A stretch of 64,000 nt of DNA, from the NCBI RefSeq assembly GCF_900177485.1, contig NZ_LT840186.1, forward strand, positions 124,001 to 188,000, read 5' to 3'. This document shows positions 43,803 through 52,807 of this stretch, piece after piece; positions within the stretch are counted from its first letter, which is position 1, and every line of letters begins with the position of its first letter. The position numbers and the translations under genes were made by a program. Source of the stretch: Candidatus Pelagibacter sp. HIMB1321. GTDB taxonomy: Bacteria > Pseudomonadota > Alphaproteobacteria > Pelagibacterales > Pelagibacteraceae. The notes under the pieces are model-generated. The model made no database searches. It was not told the DNA's origin and worked only from the letters and a program-made list of their open reading frames with translations.

Positions 43803-46571
43803 TTATTTAACTTCAGCTTGATAATCTTTAGGCTCAACTGTTGTTTTAAATTGATTAGAAATTTTTTGTACTTCAACTGATGAAACTTTGTATTCAGCAC
43901 ACATTGTCTCTTCATCTTTTCCATGACCAGTAACCATATTGACCATATGCTCAGGGAAATGGAATGTAGTAAATACAATTCCTTCTTTGACTTTATCTGT
44001 AACTTCGACTTTTAAAGCAACTTCACCTCTACCAGAATATAATCTTCCAATATCACCTGTATTTAAATCTCTTGCAGCTGCATCTTTAGGATGAACTAAT
44101 AATAAATCTTCATTTACAATATTGATATTGCTTGTTCTTCTTGTCATCGTTGCTGCATTATAATGTTGTAATACTCTACTGGTTGTTAAAATTAATGGGT
44201 ATTCTTTTTTATTGGTTTCAACTTCTGTCGATTCTTTCCAATCAAAATTTTTCAGTCTACCTTTTCCAAGTTTAAAAGTTTCAGTATGTAAAATTTGAGT
44301 ATCCGTTCCATCTTCTTTAACTGGCCACTGTAAACCTAATTTTCCTAATCTTTCTCTTGTAACTCCTTTAAAGAATGGAACTACATCAGCGATCTCAGCT
44401 AACATTTTATCAGCATCATAAGTTGGTTGATCAAAACCTAACTTTTGCATCATGTCAGTAACAATAACACCATCAGGTTTTGTTCCAGGGAGTGGAGGTA
44501 CTGCTCTATTTACTCTTTGAATTCTTCTTTCTGTATTAGTGAATGTTCCATCTTTTTCTAAGAAAGTTGTTCCAGGTAAAACAACAGTTGCAAGTTTTGC
44601 TGTCTCACTCATAAATATTTCTTGAACAACTAATAACTCTAATGAGTTCATTGCTTCAATGACGTGAGAACTATTAGGATCTGTTTGAACAATATCTTCA
44701 CCAATAATCCAAAGTCCCTTTAATTCTTTCTTAATTGCAGCATCGAACATTTGAGGGATCTTTAATCCAGCTTTGGTTGGGTGTGTTACCCCATATTTTT
44801 CGCTGTAAAATCGTTGATTTTTCTCATCAGCTACCTCAAAATATCCAGCACCTTGGTGCGGTTGGCAACCCATATCGGCGGCACCTTGAACATTATTTTG
44901 TCCTCTAAGTGGATTTACTCCAACTCCTTTTCTACCAATATTTCCTGTAATCATTGCAAGGTCAGCAATTAACATTACTGTTTTTGAACCTTGCTCATGC
45001 TCAGTTACTCCTAAGCCATGGAACTCCATAGAATTTCTAGCAGTTGCATATGCAATAGCAGCTTCTTTAACTAATTGTTTATCAACTCCTGCAACTTTAG
45101 CTAATTGATCAACATCTTGTCTTTCAATTTCTTTGATAAAATTATCAAAACCTTCAGTTCTGTCTCTTACAAAATCTTTATTATATAATTTTGATTTAAT
45201 AATAAAATGTAACATCATATTAAGTACCGCAACATTTGTTCCAGGTCTTAACTTGATATGGTAATCAGCAAGTTTAGCTAATTCAGTTGTAATTGGATCA
45301 AGGACAATTAATTTTTTACCCTTCATGACTTGTTGTTTAATTTTTGCACCTGTCACAGGATGTGCATTAGTTGGATTTGCTCCAATAACTAAAAATAAAT
45401 CTGCATGATAAATATCTTCAGTAGAGTTTGTTGCAGCACCTGTTCCAAACGTTTGTTGCATACCCCAAGCAGTAGGTGAGTGACAAATCCTTGCACAGCA
45501 ATCTATACTGTTGGTTCCAACAACAGCTCTAATCATTTTTTGAAAAATATAATTTTCTTCATTAGTACATCTAGCGGATGAAATACCAGCAAAAGCATCA
45601 GGTCCATGGTTCTTAGTAATTCTTTGCATTTCATCTTTAATAAAATCATAAGCCTCATCCCAGCTAGCTTCTTCAAATTTTCCATTTCTTTTTATTAAAG
45701 GGGTTTTTAATCGGTCTGGATGATCATAAAAACCAAATGCATATCTTCCTTTAATACAAGTATGCCCTGCATTTACTTCTGTTTCTTTTGGAGTATCAAT
45801 TGCAACAACTTTGTCATCTTTAATTGATGTCTCTAAATTACAACCAACTCCACAATACGAACAAGTGGTTCTAACTTTTTTATCAATCGCTGCAGATTTA
45901 GATTGGTATACATCTGATATTGCATCCGTTGGACATGTATGAGCACATGCCCCACAAGATACACATGAGCTGTCACCAAACATCATGTCATTATCTGTAG
46001 TAATTCTACTTTCAAATCCTCTACCAGACATTGTAAGCACAAATGAACCTTGAATTTCATCACACGCTCTTACACATCTTCCACAATTAATACAGTTATC
46101 AAGATTCATTCTCATATAATCATGAGAAGTATCTCTTGGAATTCCTTTATGTTGTTTAGGGCTGTTGTATCTGTGATCCTTTATTCCTAAATCATTAGCA
46201 ACAGTTTGTAATTCACAGTTATTGTTCACTTCACAAGTATCACACTCCATTGGGTGATCTGTTAAAACTAATTCTACAATATTTTTTCTAAGTGAATGTA
46301 AATTTTCATTAGTCGTAAAGATGTGTTGGTTTTCAGCAACAGGCGTATGACATGAAGCTACTACTTTTGTAGGGCCGTCTTTTTCAAGTGCCACCTCAAC
46401 TGAGCAAACTCTACAAGCCCCATAAGGTGCTAAGTTTGGATCATCACATAATGTTGGTACTTTTTTCTCTCCAACATAACTTTTAACGAACTTTAATATT
46501 GATGTGTGATTAGCCCCAATTTCATAGGGTTTTCCATCAATATATGCAATTTTTCTCTTCTCTGAGCTCAT
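43803..46571 (-). CDS. fdsA: NAD-linked formate dehydrogenase, molybdenum (alpha) subunit
   Basis: A 922-residue protein in the FdsA/FdhF order: an N-terminal NuoG-like 2Fe-2S domain (PYGACRVC), ferredoxin-like 4Fe-4S clusters (CINCGRCVRACDE, CVSCGACAHTCPTDA), a 4Fe-4S cluster (CSYCGVGC) and the molybdopterin domain. The likely metal ligand is Cys363 followed by His364 in CCARICHSPT, a cysteine not selenocysteine form. It oxidises formate to CO2 and passes electrons to the fused subunit encoded upstream, overlapping it by one base (TAATG). Confidence 0.95.
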   Translation of the reverse strand: MSSEKRKIAYIDGKPYEIGANHTSILKFVKSYVGEKKVPTLCDDPNLAPYGACRVCSVEVALEKDGPTKVVASCHTPVAENQHIFTTNENLHSLRKNIVELVLTDHPMECDTCEVNNNCELQTVANDLGIKDHRYNSPKQHKGIPRDTSHDYMRMNLDNCINCGRCVRACDEIQGSFVLTMSGRGFESRITTDNDMMFGDSSCVSCGACAHTCPTDAISDVYQSKSAAIDKKVRTTCSYCGVGCNLETSIKDDKVVAIDTPKETEVNAGHTCIKGRYAFGFYDHPDRLKTPLIKRNGKFEEASWDEAYDFIKDEMQRITKNHGPDAFAGISSARCTNEENYIFQKMIRAVVGTNSIDCCARICHSPTAWGMQQTFGTGAATNSTEDIYHADLFLVIGANPTNAHPVTGAKIKQQVMKGKKLIVLDPITTELAKLADYHIKLRPGTNVAVLNMMLHFIIKSKLYNKDFVRDRTEGFDNFIKEIERQDVDQLAKVAGVDKQLVKEAAIAYATARNSMEFHGLGVTEHEQGSKTVMLIADLAMITGNIGRKGVGVNPLRGQNNVQGAADMGCQPHQGAGYFEVADEKNQRFYSEKYGVTHPTKAGLKIPQMFDAAIKKELKGLWIIGEDIVQTDPNSSHVIEAMNSLELLVVQEIFMSETAKLATVVLPGTTFLEKDGTFTNTERRIQRVNRAVPPLPGTKPDGVIVTDMMQKLGFDQPTYDADKMLAEIADVVPFFKGVTRERLGKLGLQWPVKEDGTDTQILHTETFKLGKGRLKNFDWKESTEVETNKKEYPLILTTSRVLQHYNAATMTRRTSNINIVNEDLLLVHPKDAAARDLNTGDIGRLYSGRGEVALKVEVTDKVKEGIVFTTFHFPEHMVNMVTGHGKDEETMCAEYKVSSVEVQKISNQFKTTVEPKDYQAEVK

Positions 46572-48226
46572 TAATTGTCTTTAACCATATCATTTTTCAT
46601 TTCGTCACCAAAGTATTTAAGAATGTTCATTATTGGCGTAGGGATCGCTCCACAAAGTGCACATAAACAGCCTTTTTGCATTGTAACCAATAACTCATTT
46701 AAAAGTTTAAGAGGGATTTTAGCTGTTTTACTTTTGAATTGATCGAACATCTCTTTACCTCGGTAAGATCCAAGTCTACCTGGAAAACATTTTCCACAAG
46801 ACTCTTCAGCACTAAATTCAAATAAATGATGAATGTATTCAGTCATTGGAAAATCTTTTGGAATACTTACAACACTTGCATGACCTAACATAAATCCTTT
46901 AGCAGTGAACTCTTGGAAATCTAAATTTAAATTTTCTATTTCACTTAATGGAACAACACCTCCAAGTGGACCTCCGATTTGAAAAGCTTTAACAGGCTCT
47001 TTGTAACCTCCACCAATTTCTTCAAATATTTTTTTCATCGGTGTGCCCATTTCAATTTCATAAATACCAGGATTATTAAAAAAACTGTCTAGACAAACTA
47101 ATTTTGTTCCAGCAGATTTTTTATTACCTATTGCAGCAAATTTTTCTGCACCATTTAAAAGTATTCCAGAAGCTGCTGCTAATGTTTCTACATTATTTAC
47201 AACGGTTGGCTTTTTATATAATCCTTCAGTAACTGGAAATGGAGGTCTTACATCTACTTCAGCTCTTCTTCCTTCAATCGATGCAATAAGAGCAGTTTCC
47301 TCACCACAGATATAAGCACCTTGACCAATACAAATATTTAAATCAAATTTGAAATTAGTTCCTAAAATATTTTCTCCAAGCAATCCTTCTTCTTTTAGTA
47401 AATTGATACATCCATTTATTGCTTCAATTGATTTTGGATATTCACCTCTAATATATAAAACTCCCTCATTACTTCCAATGACATAACCACAGACGACCAT
47501 TCCAAAAATAACTTTTAATGGTTGGTCTTCTAATAAATAACGATCAGAAAAAGCACCACTGTCTCCTTCATCTGCATTACAAATTACATATTTTTTATCT
47601 CCAGGAGCTTTACTACAAAAATCCCATTTCATTCCTGTTGGAAATCCTGCACCACCTCTACCTGTTAAATTAGAATCTAATAAACTTTGAATTATTTCTT
47701 TTTTATCTTTTTTTAAAATAATACCTAATTGATCTTTAAACTTTTCAATCGTTGATAATTTATCATCCATTAAAAAACTCGTTGAAGCAAAACTTTTTGA
47801 AAAATATTTATCTTGATCTATCTTTTCACCCTTTATGATCTGATCAATTTTCTCAATATCATTACCAGCATAATTTTCACCATCGTAATGAAACGCTTTA
47901 TTTTCATAGCAATGTCCAAGACAAAACATTTCTCCAACTTTATCATCACCTAATTTTGATTTTAAAGTTTCCTTTAATTTGTCTTGAGTACCAGCACACA
48001 TGCACGCACTCCCATTACAAACAAAAGCTTTTTTCTCTCGATGAGAAGGTCTTAGAAATTCGTAAAAACTCTCTGCACCATGAAGGGTTGAAACCCCTAA
48101 ATTGTATTCTTTAGCTATTTCTTTAATGTCTTTAGGTGATTTACTTAGAGAATTTTCAGAAATTTTTTGGAAAAGATTGTCTTTAAGACCAATTCTTCCA
48201 GATAAGTTACTTATGTTTTTTGACAC
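46571..48226 (-). CDS. fdsB: formate dehydrogenase fused gamma-beta (NuoE-NuoF-like) subunit
   Basis: A 551-residue electron-transfer subunit. Residues 1-145 are NuoE-like with the 2Fe-2S ligands in CNGSACMCAG and FCLGHC. The rest is NuoF-like: GRGGAGFPTGMKWDFC (NAD/FMN site), CNADEGDSGAFSDRYL, GAYICGEETALIASIEG and the 4Fe-4S set ESCGKCFPGRLG plus GCLCALCG. In Cupriavidus the two parts are separate genes (fdsG, fdsB), so a fusion is seen here. It passes electrons from FdsA to NAD+. The fdhD gene lies 20 bases upstream. Confidence 0.93.
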   Translation of the reverse strand: MSKNISNLSGRIGLKDNLFQKISENSLSKSPKDIKEIAKEYNLGVSTLHGAESFYEFLRPSHREKKAFVCNGSACMCAGTQDKLKETLKSKLGDDKVGEMFCLGHCYENKAFHYDGENYAGNDIEKIDQIIKGEKIDQDKYFSKSFASTSFLMDDKLSTIEKFKDQLGIILKKDKKEIIQSLLDSNLTGRGGAGFPTGMKWDFCSKAPGDKKYVICNADEGDSGAFSDRYLLEDQPLKVIFGMVVCGYVIGSNEGVLYIRGEYPKSIEAINGCINLLKEEGLLGENILGTNFKFDLNICIGQGAYICGEETALIASIEGRRAEVDVRPPFPVTEGLYKKPTVVNNVETLAAASGILLNGAEKFAAIGNKKSAGTKLVCLDSFFNNPGIYEIEMGTPMKKIFEEIGGGYKEPVKAFQIGGPLGGVVPLSEIENLNLDFQEFTAKGFMLGHASVVSIPKDFPMTEYIHHLFEFSAEESCGKCFPGRLGSYRGKEMFDQFKSKTAKIPLKLLNELLVTMQKGCLCALCGAIPTPIMNILKYFGDEMKNDMVKDN

Positions 48227-48246
48227 TAAAATCCTTATGTTTCGTC

Positions 48247-49080
48247 TTAAATAACTTTTTGGCTATTTGTATAAACATTATAGCTGTCCTTTTTTACGAA
48301 ACCGATCAAGGTCATGTCAAACTTATTCGCTAAATCGATAGCTAGACTAGTTGGCGCACCAACACCGATCACAATTCCAATGTTGGTCATTAGAATTTTT
48401 TGTATTAACTCAAAATTTAGCCTTCCAGAGCAGGTAATAAACTGGATGTTTGGATCAATTTGTCCTTTAAGTAGGGCATTTCCAATTAATTTATCCAAAG
48501 CATTGTGCCGACCAACATCCTCCATCACATTAATTAACGACCCATCTTTATTGAATAATCCGCTCGCATGAATTCCACCCGTTTGTGCAAATTCAGTTTG
48601 ATTATTTCTTAAAGTATCTGGTGCTGAAATTATAATTTTTGAACTAAGCTTAGGTTCAAGTTTTGGAGTTTTATCTTGTTTGATAACCTCTAATGCATCT
48701 AATGAAGATTTTCCACAAACCCCACAAGAGGAGTTCGTTAAAAAATCTCTTTTAATTTTTGTAATATTTACGTTTGAAGCATCATTTAAAGTAACCAAAA
48801 TTTTGTTTTGAAGATCATATTGCCCAACTTTTTCTCCAAATTTTTCAATTGAAGATATGTGTTTAATATCTTTGATAATTTGTTCATTAAACAAGAAACC
48901 TCGGACTAGATCTTCATCTTGTCCTGGTGTTCTCATTGTAATGGATAATAATTGAGTTACAGATTTATTTTCATTTTCATATTTTAGTGAAATCTCTAAA
49001 GGCTCTTCTATTGAAATTAAATCATTTATTTCTTCAAGTTTATCAGACTTAAACTTATTAACTTTATATTTAGAGTGCAT
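48247..49080 (-). CDS. fdhD: FdhD sulfurtransferase for formate dehydrogenase
   Basis: A 277-residue accessory protein that moves sulfur from a cysteine desulfurase to the molybdenum cofactor of formate dehydrogenase. The CxxC pair is in TNSSCGVCGKSS near residue 117, the SITMRTPGQDEDLVRGFLF stretch precedes it, and GGIHASGLFN, DVGRHNALDKLIG and FITCSGRLNFELIQK follow. It lies between the HPP gene (one-base overlap) and the fused subunit, so it belongs to the formate dehydrogenase operon. Confidence 0.95.
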   Translation of the reverse strand: MHSKYKVNKFKSDKLEEINDLISIEEPLEISLKYENENKSVTQLLSITMRTPGQDEDLVRGFLFNEQIIKDIKHISSIEKFGEKVGQYDLQNKILVTLNDASNVNITKIKRDFLTNSSCGVCGKSSLDALEVIKQDKTPKLEPKLSSKIIISAPDTLRNNQTEFAQTGGIHASGLFNKDGSLINVMEDVGRHNALDKLIGNALLKGQIDPNIQFITCSGRLNFELIQKILMTNIGIVIGVGAPTSLAIDLANKFDMTLIGFVKKDSYNVYTNSQKVI

Positions 49081-49556
49081 TATTTCTTAAGTGGGTAATT
49101 TTTTTTTAACAAAAATTTATTAACCATAATTGCAATCAATAAAATTAAGATACATCCAAAGATAATAGGATTAATTAAATATTCAAATGAAGCACTTCCT
49201 ATAATAACCATTATTGGATTTCCTCCAGCAGGTGGATGCACTATATCTAAAACAATCATTAGAAAAATTCCTATTCCAACAGCGCCAGCGATTGAAATAT
49301 AAATAGGTAAAGGAATAAAGTTTACAAAAAATACTCCAACTAATGCAGTTATCAAATGACCAAAGAAAACATTTTTAGGTTGTGCAAATGGACTTTCTGG
49401 AAATCCAAATAATAAAACCATACTTGAACCAAATGAAGCTGCTATAAATAATCCTAAAGTAGTTTTATAAGTTAAAACAGTTAATGCTCCAATTGTTACT
49501 GCTGAAAAAAAACCAGCGATAATTGCTTTTGTGAATATTTCTTTATTAAGTTTCAT
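49080..49556 (-). CDS. HPP-family membrane protein
   Basis: A 158-residue integral membrane protein with about four hydrophobic segments and the family-naming motif in DIVHPPAGGNPIMVIIG. Length is that of single-domain HPP proteins. HPP proteins are poorly understood; plant plastid members take part in nitrite transport. Here the gene is locked between the Fe-S scaffold gene (its ATG follows the TAA directly) and fdhD (one-base overlap), so an anion such as formate, nitrite or molybdate is a reasonable guess only. Confidence 0.85.
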   Translation of the reverse strand: MKLNKEIFTKAIIAGFFSAVTIGALTVLTYKTTLGLFIAASFGSSMVLLFGFPESPFAQPKNVFFGHLITALVGVFFVNFIPLPIYISIAGAVGIGIFLMIVLDIVHPPAGGNPIMVIIGSASFEYLINPIIFGCILILLIAIMVNKFLLKKNYPLKK

Positions 49557-49955
49557 TTATATCTTTAAAGCTTTTGAAACAGTTTTAAGAGGTAATAACA
49601 AACACTCTTTTCTCGACAAATTTTTTTTATCTAAAAGTTCTTTGAAATCTTTCCAGATTTTATTAAGACTAGTTTTATTGTCTTCAAACAATTGTTCAGC
49701 ACTTTTAATAAAATCTTTGATGTCGTCTAATTTAACTCCTTTGATTTTTCTAGATAATAAACTGACAGATGCTTGGCAGTAGATGCAAGATTTACATTGA
49801 TAACCCATGTCTTTTACAGTGTTATCTTTTACAATTAAGCTGATTTCCATTTCATCACCGCATATTGGATTTTTATTTTTAGATTGATGGGTGTGGTTGG
49901 CTAATACTTTATTATTTTCAGTATGCGCTGCTATTTCTAAAATTCTTAAATCCAT
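49557..49955 (-). CDS. SufU/NifU-like Fe-S cluster scaffold protein
   Basis: A 132-residue IscU-fold protein. The three cluster/zinc cysteines appear as NPICGDEM, CKSCIYCQAS and SRKECLLLP with the usual spacing. It is the first gene of the formate dehydrogenase operon, which needs several Fe-S clusters for FdsA and the fused subunit, so a dedicated assembly or sulfur-relay role with FdhD is plausible. It is divergent from mobA with 43 bases between the starts. Confidence 0.85.
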   Translation of the reverse strand: MDLRILEIAAHTENNKVLANHTHQSKNKNPICGDEMEISLIVKDNTVKDMGYQCKSCIYCQASVSLLSRKIKGVKLDDIKDFIKSAEQLFEDNKTSLNKIWKDFKELLDKKNLSRKECLLLPLKTVSKALKI

Positions 49956-49998
49956 TTAATTTCTTTAATTAAGTCGCTAATGTTTTATATTTTGATCA

Positions 49999-50604
49999 AT
50001 GGATCATAACAATATTTTAGCGGTAGTACTAGCGGGTGGAAAATCCAAACGTTTTGGCGATGATAAATCACAAGCAAAATTAGGAGGCAAAATCCTTATT
50101 GATTATATTTTATCTGAAATAGAGAATAAATTTGATGAAGTTCTAATCGTCGCAAATGATCCAATTCAACATCTGTCTTCTCCTAAAATTCAAAAAACTG
50201 AAGATGTTAAGAAGAACTTAGGTCCATTAGGTGGAATTTTAAGTGCTATGAAATGGGTTAAAAACCACAATAAACCTTATCAATGGATAGCTTCATTTCC
50301 ATCAGATACCCCTTTATTTAAAATGAGCATGTTTGAAGATTTTTTAAATAAAGTGAATGAAAAAGAGAGTGAATTATTCTTCATGAAAACCAAAGAAAAG
50401 CGTCACAATATATTTGGTTTATGGAATATTGATTTGATTGACCAATTAGAAAAGGATTTAGAAAATGGCTCAAGAAAAGTTGAAAAATGGGCCAATAATA
50501 TTGGGGTAAAAACTATTAATATTGAATTTGATAAAGAAGATCCTTTTTTTAATATAAATACAAAAGAAGATTTAGAAAAAGCTGAGAAAATATTAAATGA
50601 TTAA
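49999..50604 (+). CDS. mobA: molybdenum cofactor guanylyltransferase
   Basis: A 201-residue nucleotidyltransferase. VVLAGGKSKRFGDDKSQAKLGGK is the NTP-binding signature, IVANDPIQ and IASFPSDTPLF follow, and RHNIFGLWNI lies in the second half. It joins GMP to molybdopterin, giving the bis-MGD cofactor that formate dehydrogenase needs. It is divergent from the formate dehydrogenase operon and overlaps moeA by eight bases. Confidence 0.92.
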   Translation: MDHNNILAVVLAGGKSKRFGDDKSQAKLGGKILIDYILSEIENKFDEVLIVANDPIQHLSSPKIQKTEDVKKNLGPLGGILSAMKWVKNHNKPYQWIASFPSDTPLFKMSMFEDFLNKVNEKESELFFMKTKEKRHNIFGLWNIDLIDQLEKDLENGSRKVEKWANNIGVKTINIEFDKEDPFFNINTKEDLEKAEKILND

Positions 50605-51844
50605 CTACCAACAAGCAAAATCAATTTTAAAAAAAGCAAAAATTAAAATTCATAATGAAAAGGTATTAATTAAAAACTCAATTAATAGAGTTGTAGCTAA
50701 AGATATATTTTCACCTTCTAATCATCCCTTAGGAGACAATGCAGCCTTTGATGGTTTTGCTATTAATGCATTGGATACAAAAAATATAACTAAGAAAAAA
50801 CCAAAACAATTCAAAATTATTGGATCCATTGCAGCAGGTAATAAACCCTTATCAAAAAAAGTTAAAAAATTTGAAGCAGTTGAGATTATGACTGGTGGAA
50901 TTATTCCAAATGCATTCAATACGATTATTCCAATTGAGCAGATAAAATTTCATCCAAATAAACAAAATCCAAAATCGATTATCATTGATAAAAAATTTAC
51001 AAAATATAACCATGTTCGGTTTAAAGGTTCTGATTATAAAAAAAATCAATTAATAGTTAAAAAGGGGACCATTATTCAATCTAATCATATTTTAGCTTTA
51101 AAAACTTTAGGCATTAAAAAAATTGAAGTTAAAAAGAAATTAAATATTTTATTTTTCTCAACTGGTAATGAAATTTCAAATTCAGACACTATTCCTAGCT
51201 GGAAAGTTAGAAATTCAAACAGTCATTATATTGAAAGTTTAAATAATAATTTTTTATTTAACTTTAAAAATGGTGGAATTTTAAGAGATCATCATCAAAA
51301 TATTTTTAAATCTCAAATTCAAAAAATGCTAAAGTCTAAAACAGATATTATTATTACTTCAGGTGCTGTGTCTGCCGGTAAATTTGATTATATCCCAAGT
51401 GTCGTAAAACAATTTAAAACCTTAGATTATTTTAAAAGTGTAATGATAAGACCGGGAAAGCCCATATTATTTGCAAAAATTAATCAAAAAGTAGTATTTG
51501 GTTTACCAGGAAACCCAATTTCTTCTGCAGCTTGTTTTAGGTTTTTTGTTTATCCATTTATTGAAAATATCTTGGAACTTTTACCAGAAAAGCCAGTTAA
51601 AGCAGTTTTAAAAAATAGTTTTATCAAAGTTAAAAAGTTTACAAGATTTATAAAAAGTAAACTTAGTACAACTAAAAATGGTAGACTTGAAGTTGAGTTA
51701 TTAAAGGGTCAAGAATCTTTTAGAATAAATTCTTTTATAAAATCTAATGTTTGGGCAATGCTCCCAAACGGTCAAGCCAACTTTAAAAAAGGTCAAATTA
51801 TTGATTGTTTTTTACCGAACCACTCAAACAAAATTTTAGACTAA
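50597..51844 (+). CDS. moeA: molybdopterin molybdenumtransferase
   Basis: A 415-residue enzyme inserting molybdate into adenylylated molybdopterin. DNAAFDGFAIN near residue 49, ITSGAVSAGKFDYIPSV, IRPGKPILFAKI and FGLPGNPISSAACF are MoeA landmarks. Lysine content is high, as is usual here. Translationally coupled to mobA; the nearby MOSC gene at 57 kb is a third molybdenum-related function in the region. Confidence 0.92.
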   Translation: MINYQQAKSILKKAKIKIHNEKVLIKNSINRVVAKDIFSPSNHPLGDNAAFDGFAINALDTKNITKKKPKQFKIIGSIAAGNKPLSKKVKKFEAVEIMTGGIIPNAFNTIIPIEQIKFHPNKQNPKSIIIDKKFTKYNHVRFKGSDYKKNQLIVKKGTIIQSNHILALKTLGIKKIEVKKKLNILFFSTGNEISNSDTIPSWKVRNSNSHYIESLNNNFLFNFKNGGILRDHHQNIFKSQIQKMLKSKTDIIITSGAVSAGKFDYIPSVVKQFKTLDYFKSVMIRPGKPILFAKINQKVVFGLPGNPISSAACFRFFVYPFIENILELLPEKPVKAVLKNSFIKVKKFTRFIKSKLSTTKNGRLEVELLKGQESFRINSFIKSNVWAMLPNGQANFKKGQIIDCFLPNHSNKILD

Positions 51845-51894
51845 CTTAATCAAAATTTGTTGTAGTAATCTATTTTTACAATTAATCTCCGGCA

Positions 51895-52800
51895 ATGCTT
51901 GAATTAAGAAATCCTAGAGTTGCTGTTCCGGTTGTTTTATTTGCAGGGATTTTATGGTCGTTTGGTCCATTAGTTGTAAGATATATGGACAACCCAAATT
52001 TAGTACCGTGGCAGTATATTTTTGGAAGAGGGCTTACAATTTTTATTTTACTTAATCTTTATCTTTACTTTGAAGAAGGAATAGATTTTTGGAAAAATTA
52101 TTTGAAAATTGGTAAATCTGGTGTGGTAGGGGGATCTGGTCTTGGGATTGCAATGATCTCATTTATTTATTCAATTACTAACACAACAGCCGCAATCACT
52201 TTATTATGTTTAGCTGCAATGCCTTTTTTTACAGCTCTTTTGGCTTTTCTTTTCTTAAAAGAAAAGATCACCATTAGTGTTTGGGTATCAATTATTATTG
52301 CGACCATTGGAATAGCTATAATGGCATTTGGTAATACTGGTGAAAACTCATTAGTTGGATTTGTTTTTGGTATTACTTCTTCAGTTGGGTTTTCTGTCTT
52401 TTCAGTTTCTTTAAGATGGAGAAAAGAAACGCCTAAATTTACAACAGTTGCTTTTGCAGGTTTCTTTTGTTTTGTGTTTGCAACAATAATGATTATTTCA
52501 AAGGATCAAGTTTTTTTCTCAACAAGTTACAATAGCTCTTTATTTTCACTGCATGGAACTTTGGTTTGCATGGGTTTAATTTTGTATTCAATAGGCTCAA
52601 AAGCAATTCCTGCAGCTGAATTGACTTTATTATCTTTAACAGAAGTTATTGGTGGAATATTTTGGGTATGGTTACCTTTGTTCGGAATTAATGAAGTACC
52701 TGACACCAATACAATTGTTGGTGGCTTCTTTTTATTTATATCTTTATTTTATTATAGTTTGATCATGAGATGGAATAAAAGATATATCGGATTAAATTAA
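51895..52800 (+). CDS. EamA/DMT-superfamily transporter
   Basis: A 301-residue inner-membrane protein with about ten hydrophobic segments and two EamA repeats, the first closing with FFTALLAFLFLKEKIT and the second with LLSLTEVIGGIFWVWLPLFG. It lies seven bases ahead of the creatinase-like gene, so it may export or import a related metabolite (arginine, guanidino compound, amino acid); this is context inference only. It is distinct from the DMT protein at 30.8 kb. Confidence 0.85.
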   Translation: MLELRNPRVAVPVVLFAGILWSFGPLVVRYMDNPNLVPWQYIFGRGLTIFILLNLYLYFEEGIDFWKNYLKIGKSGVVGGSGLGIAMISFIYSITNTTAAITLLCLAAMPFFTALLAFLFLKEKITISVWVSIIIATIGIAIMAFGNTGENSLVGFVFGITSSVGFSVFSVSLRWRKETPKFTTVAFAGFFCFVFATIMIISKDQVFFSTSYNSSLFSLHGTLVCMGLILYSIGSKAIPAAELTLLSLTEVIGGIFWVWLPLFGINEVPDTNTIVGGFFLFISLFYYSLIMRWNKRYIGLN

Positions 52801-52807
52801 TAATTTT

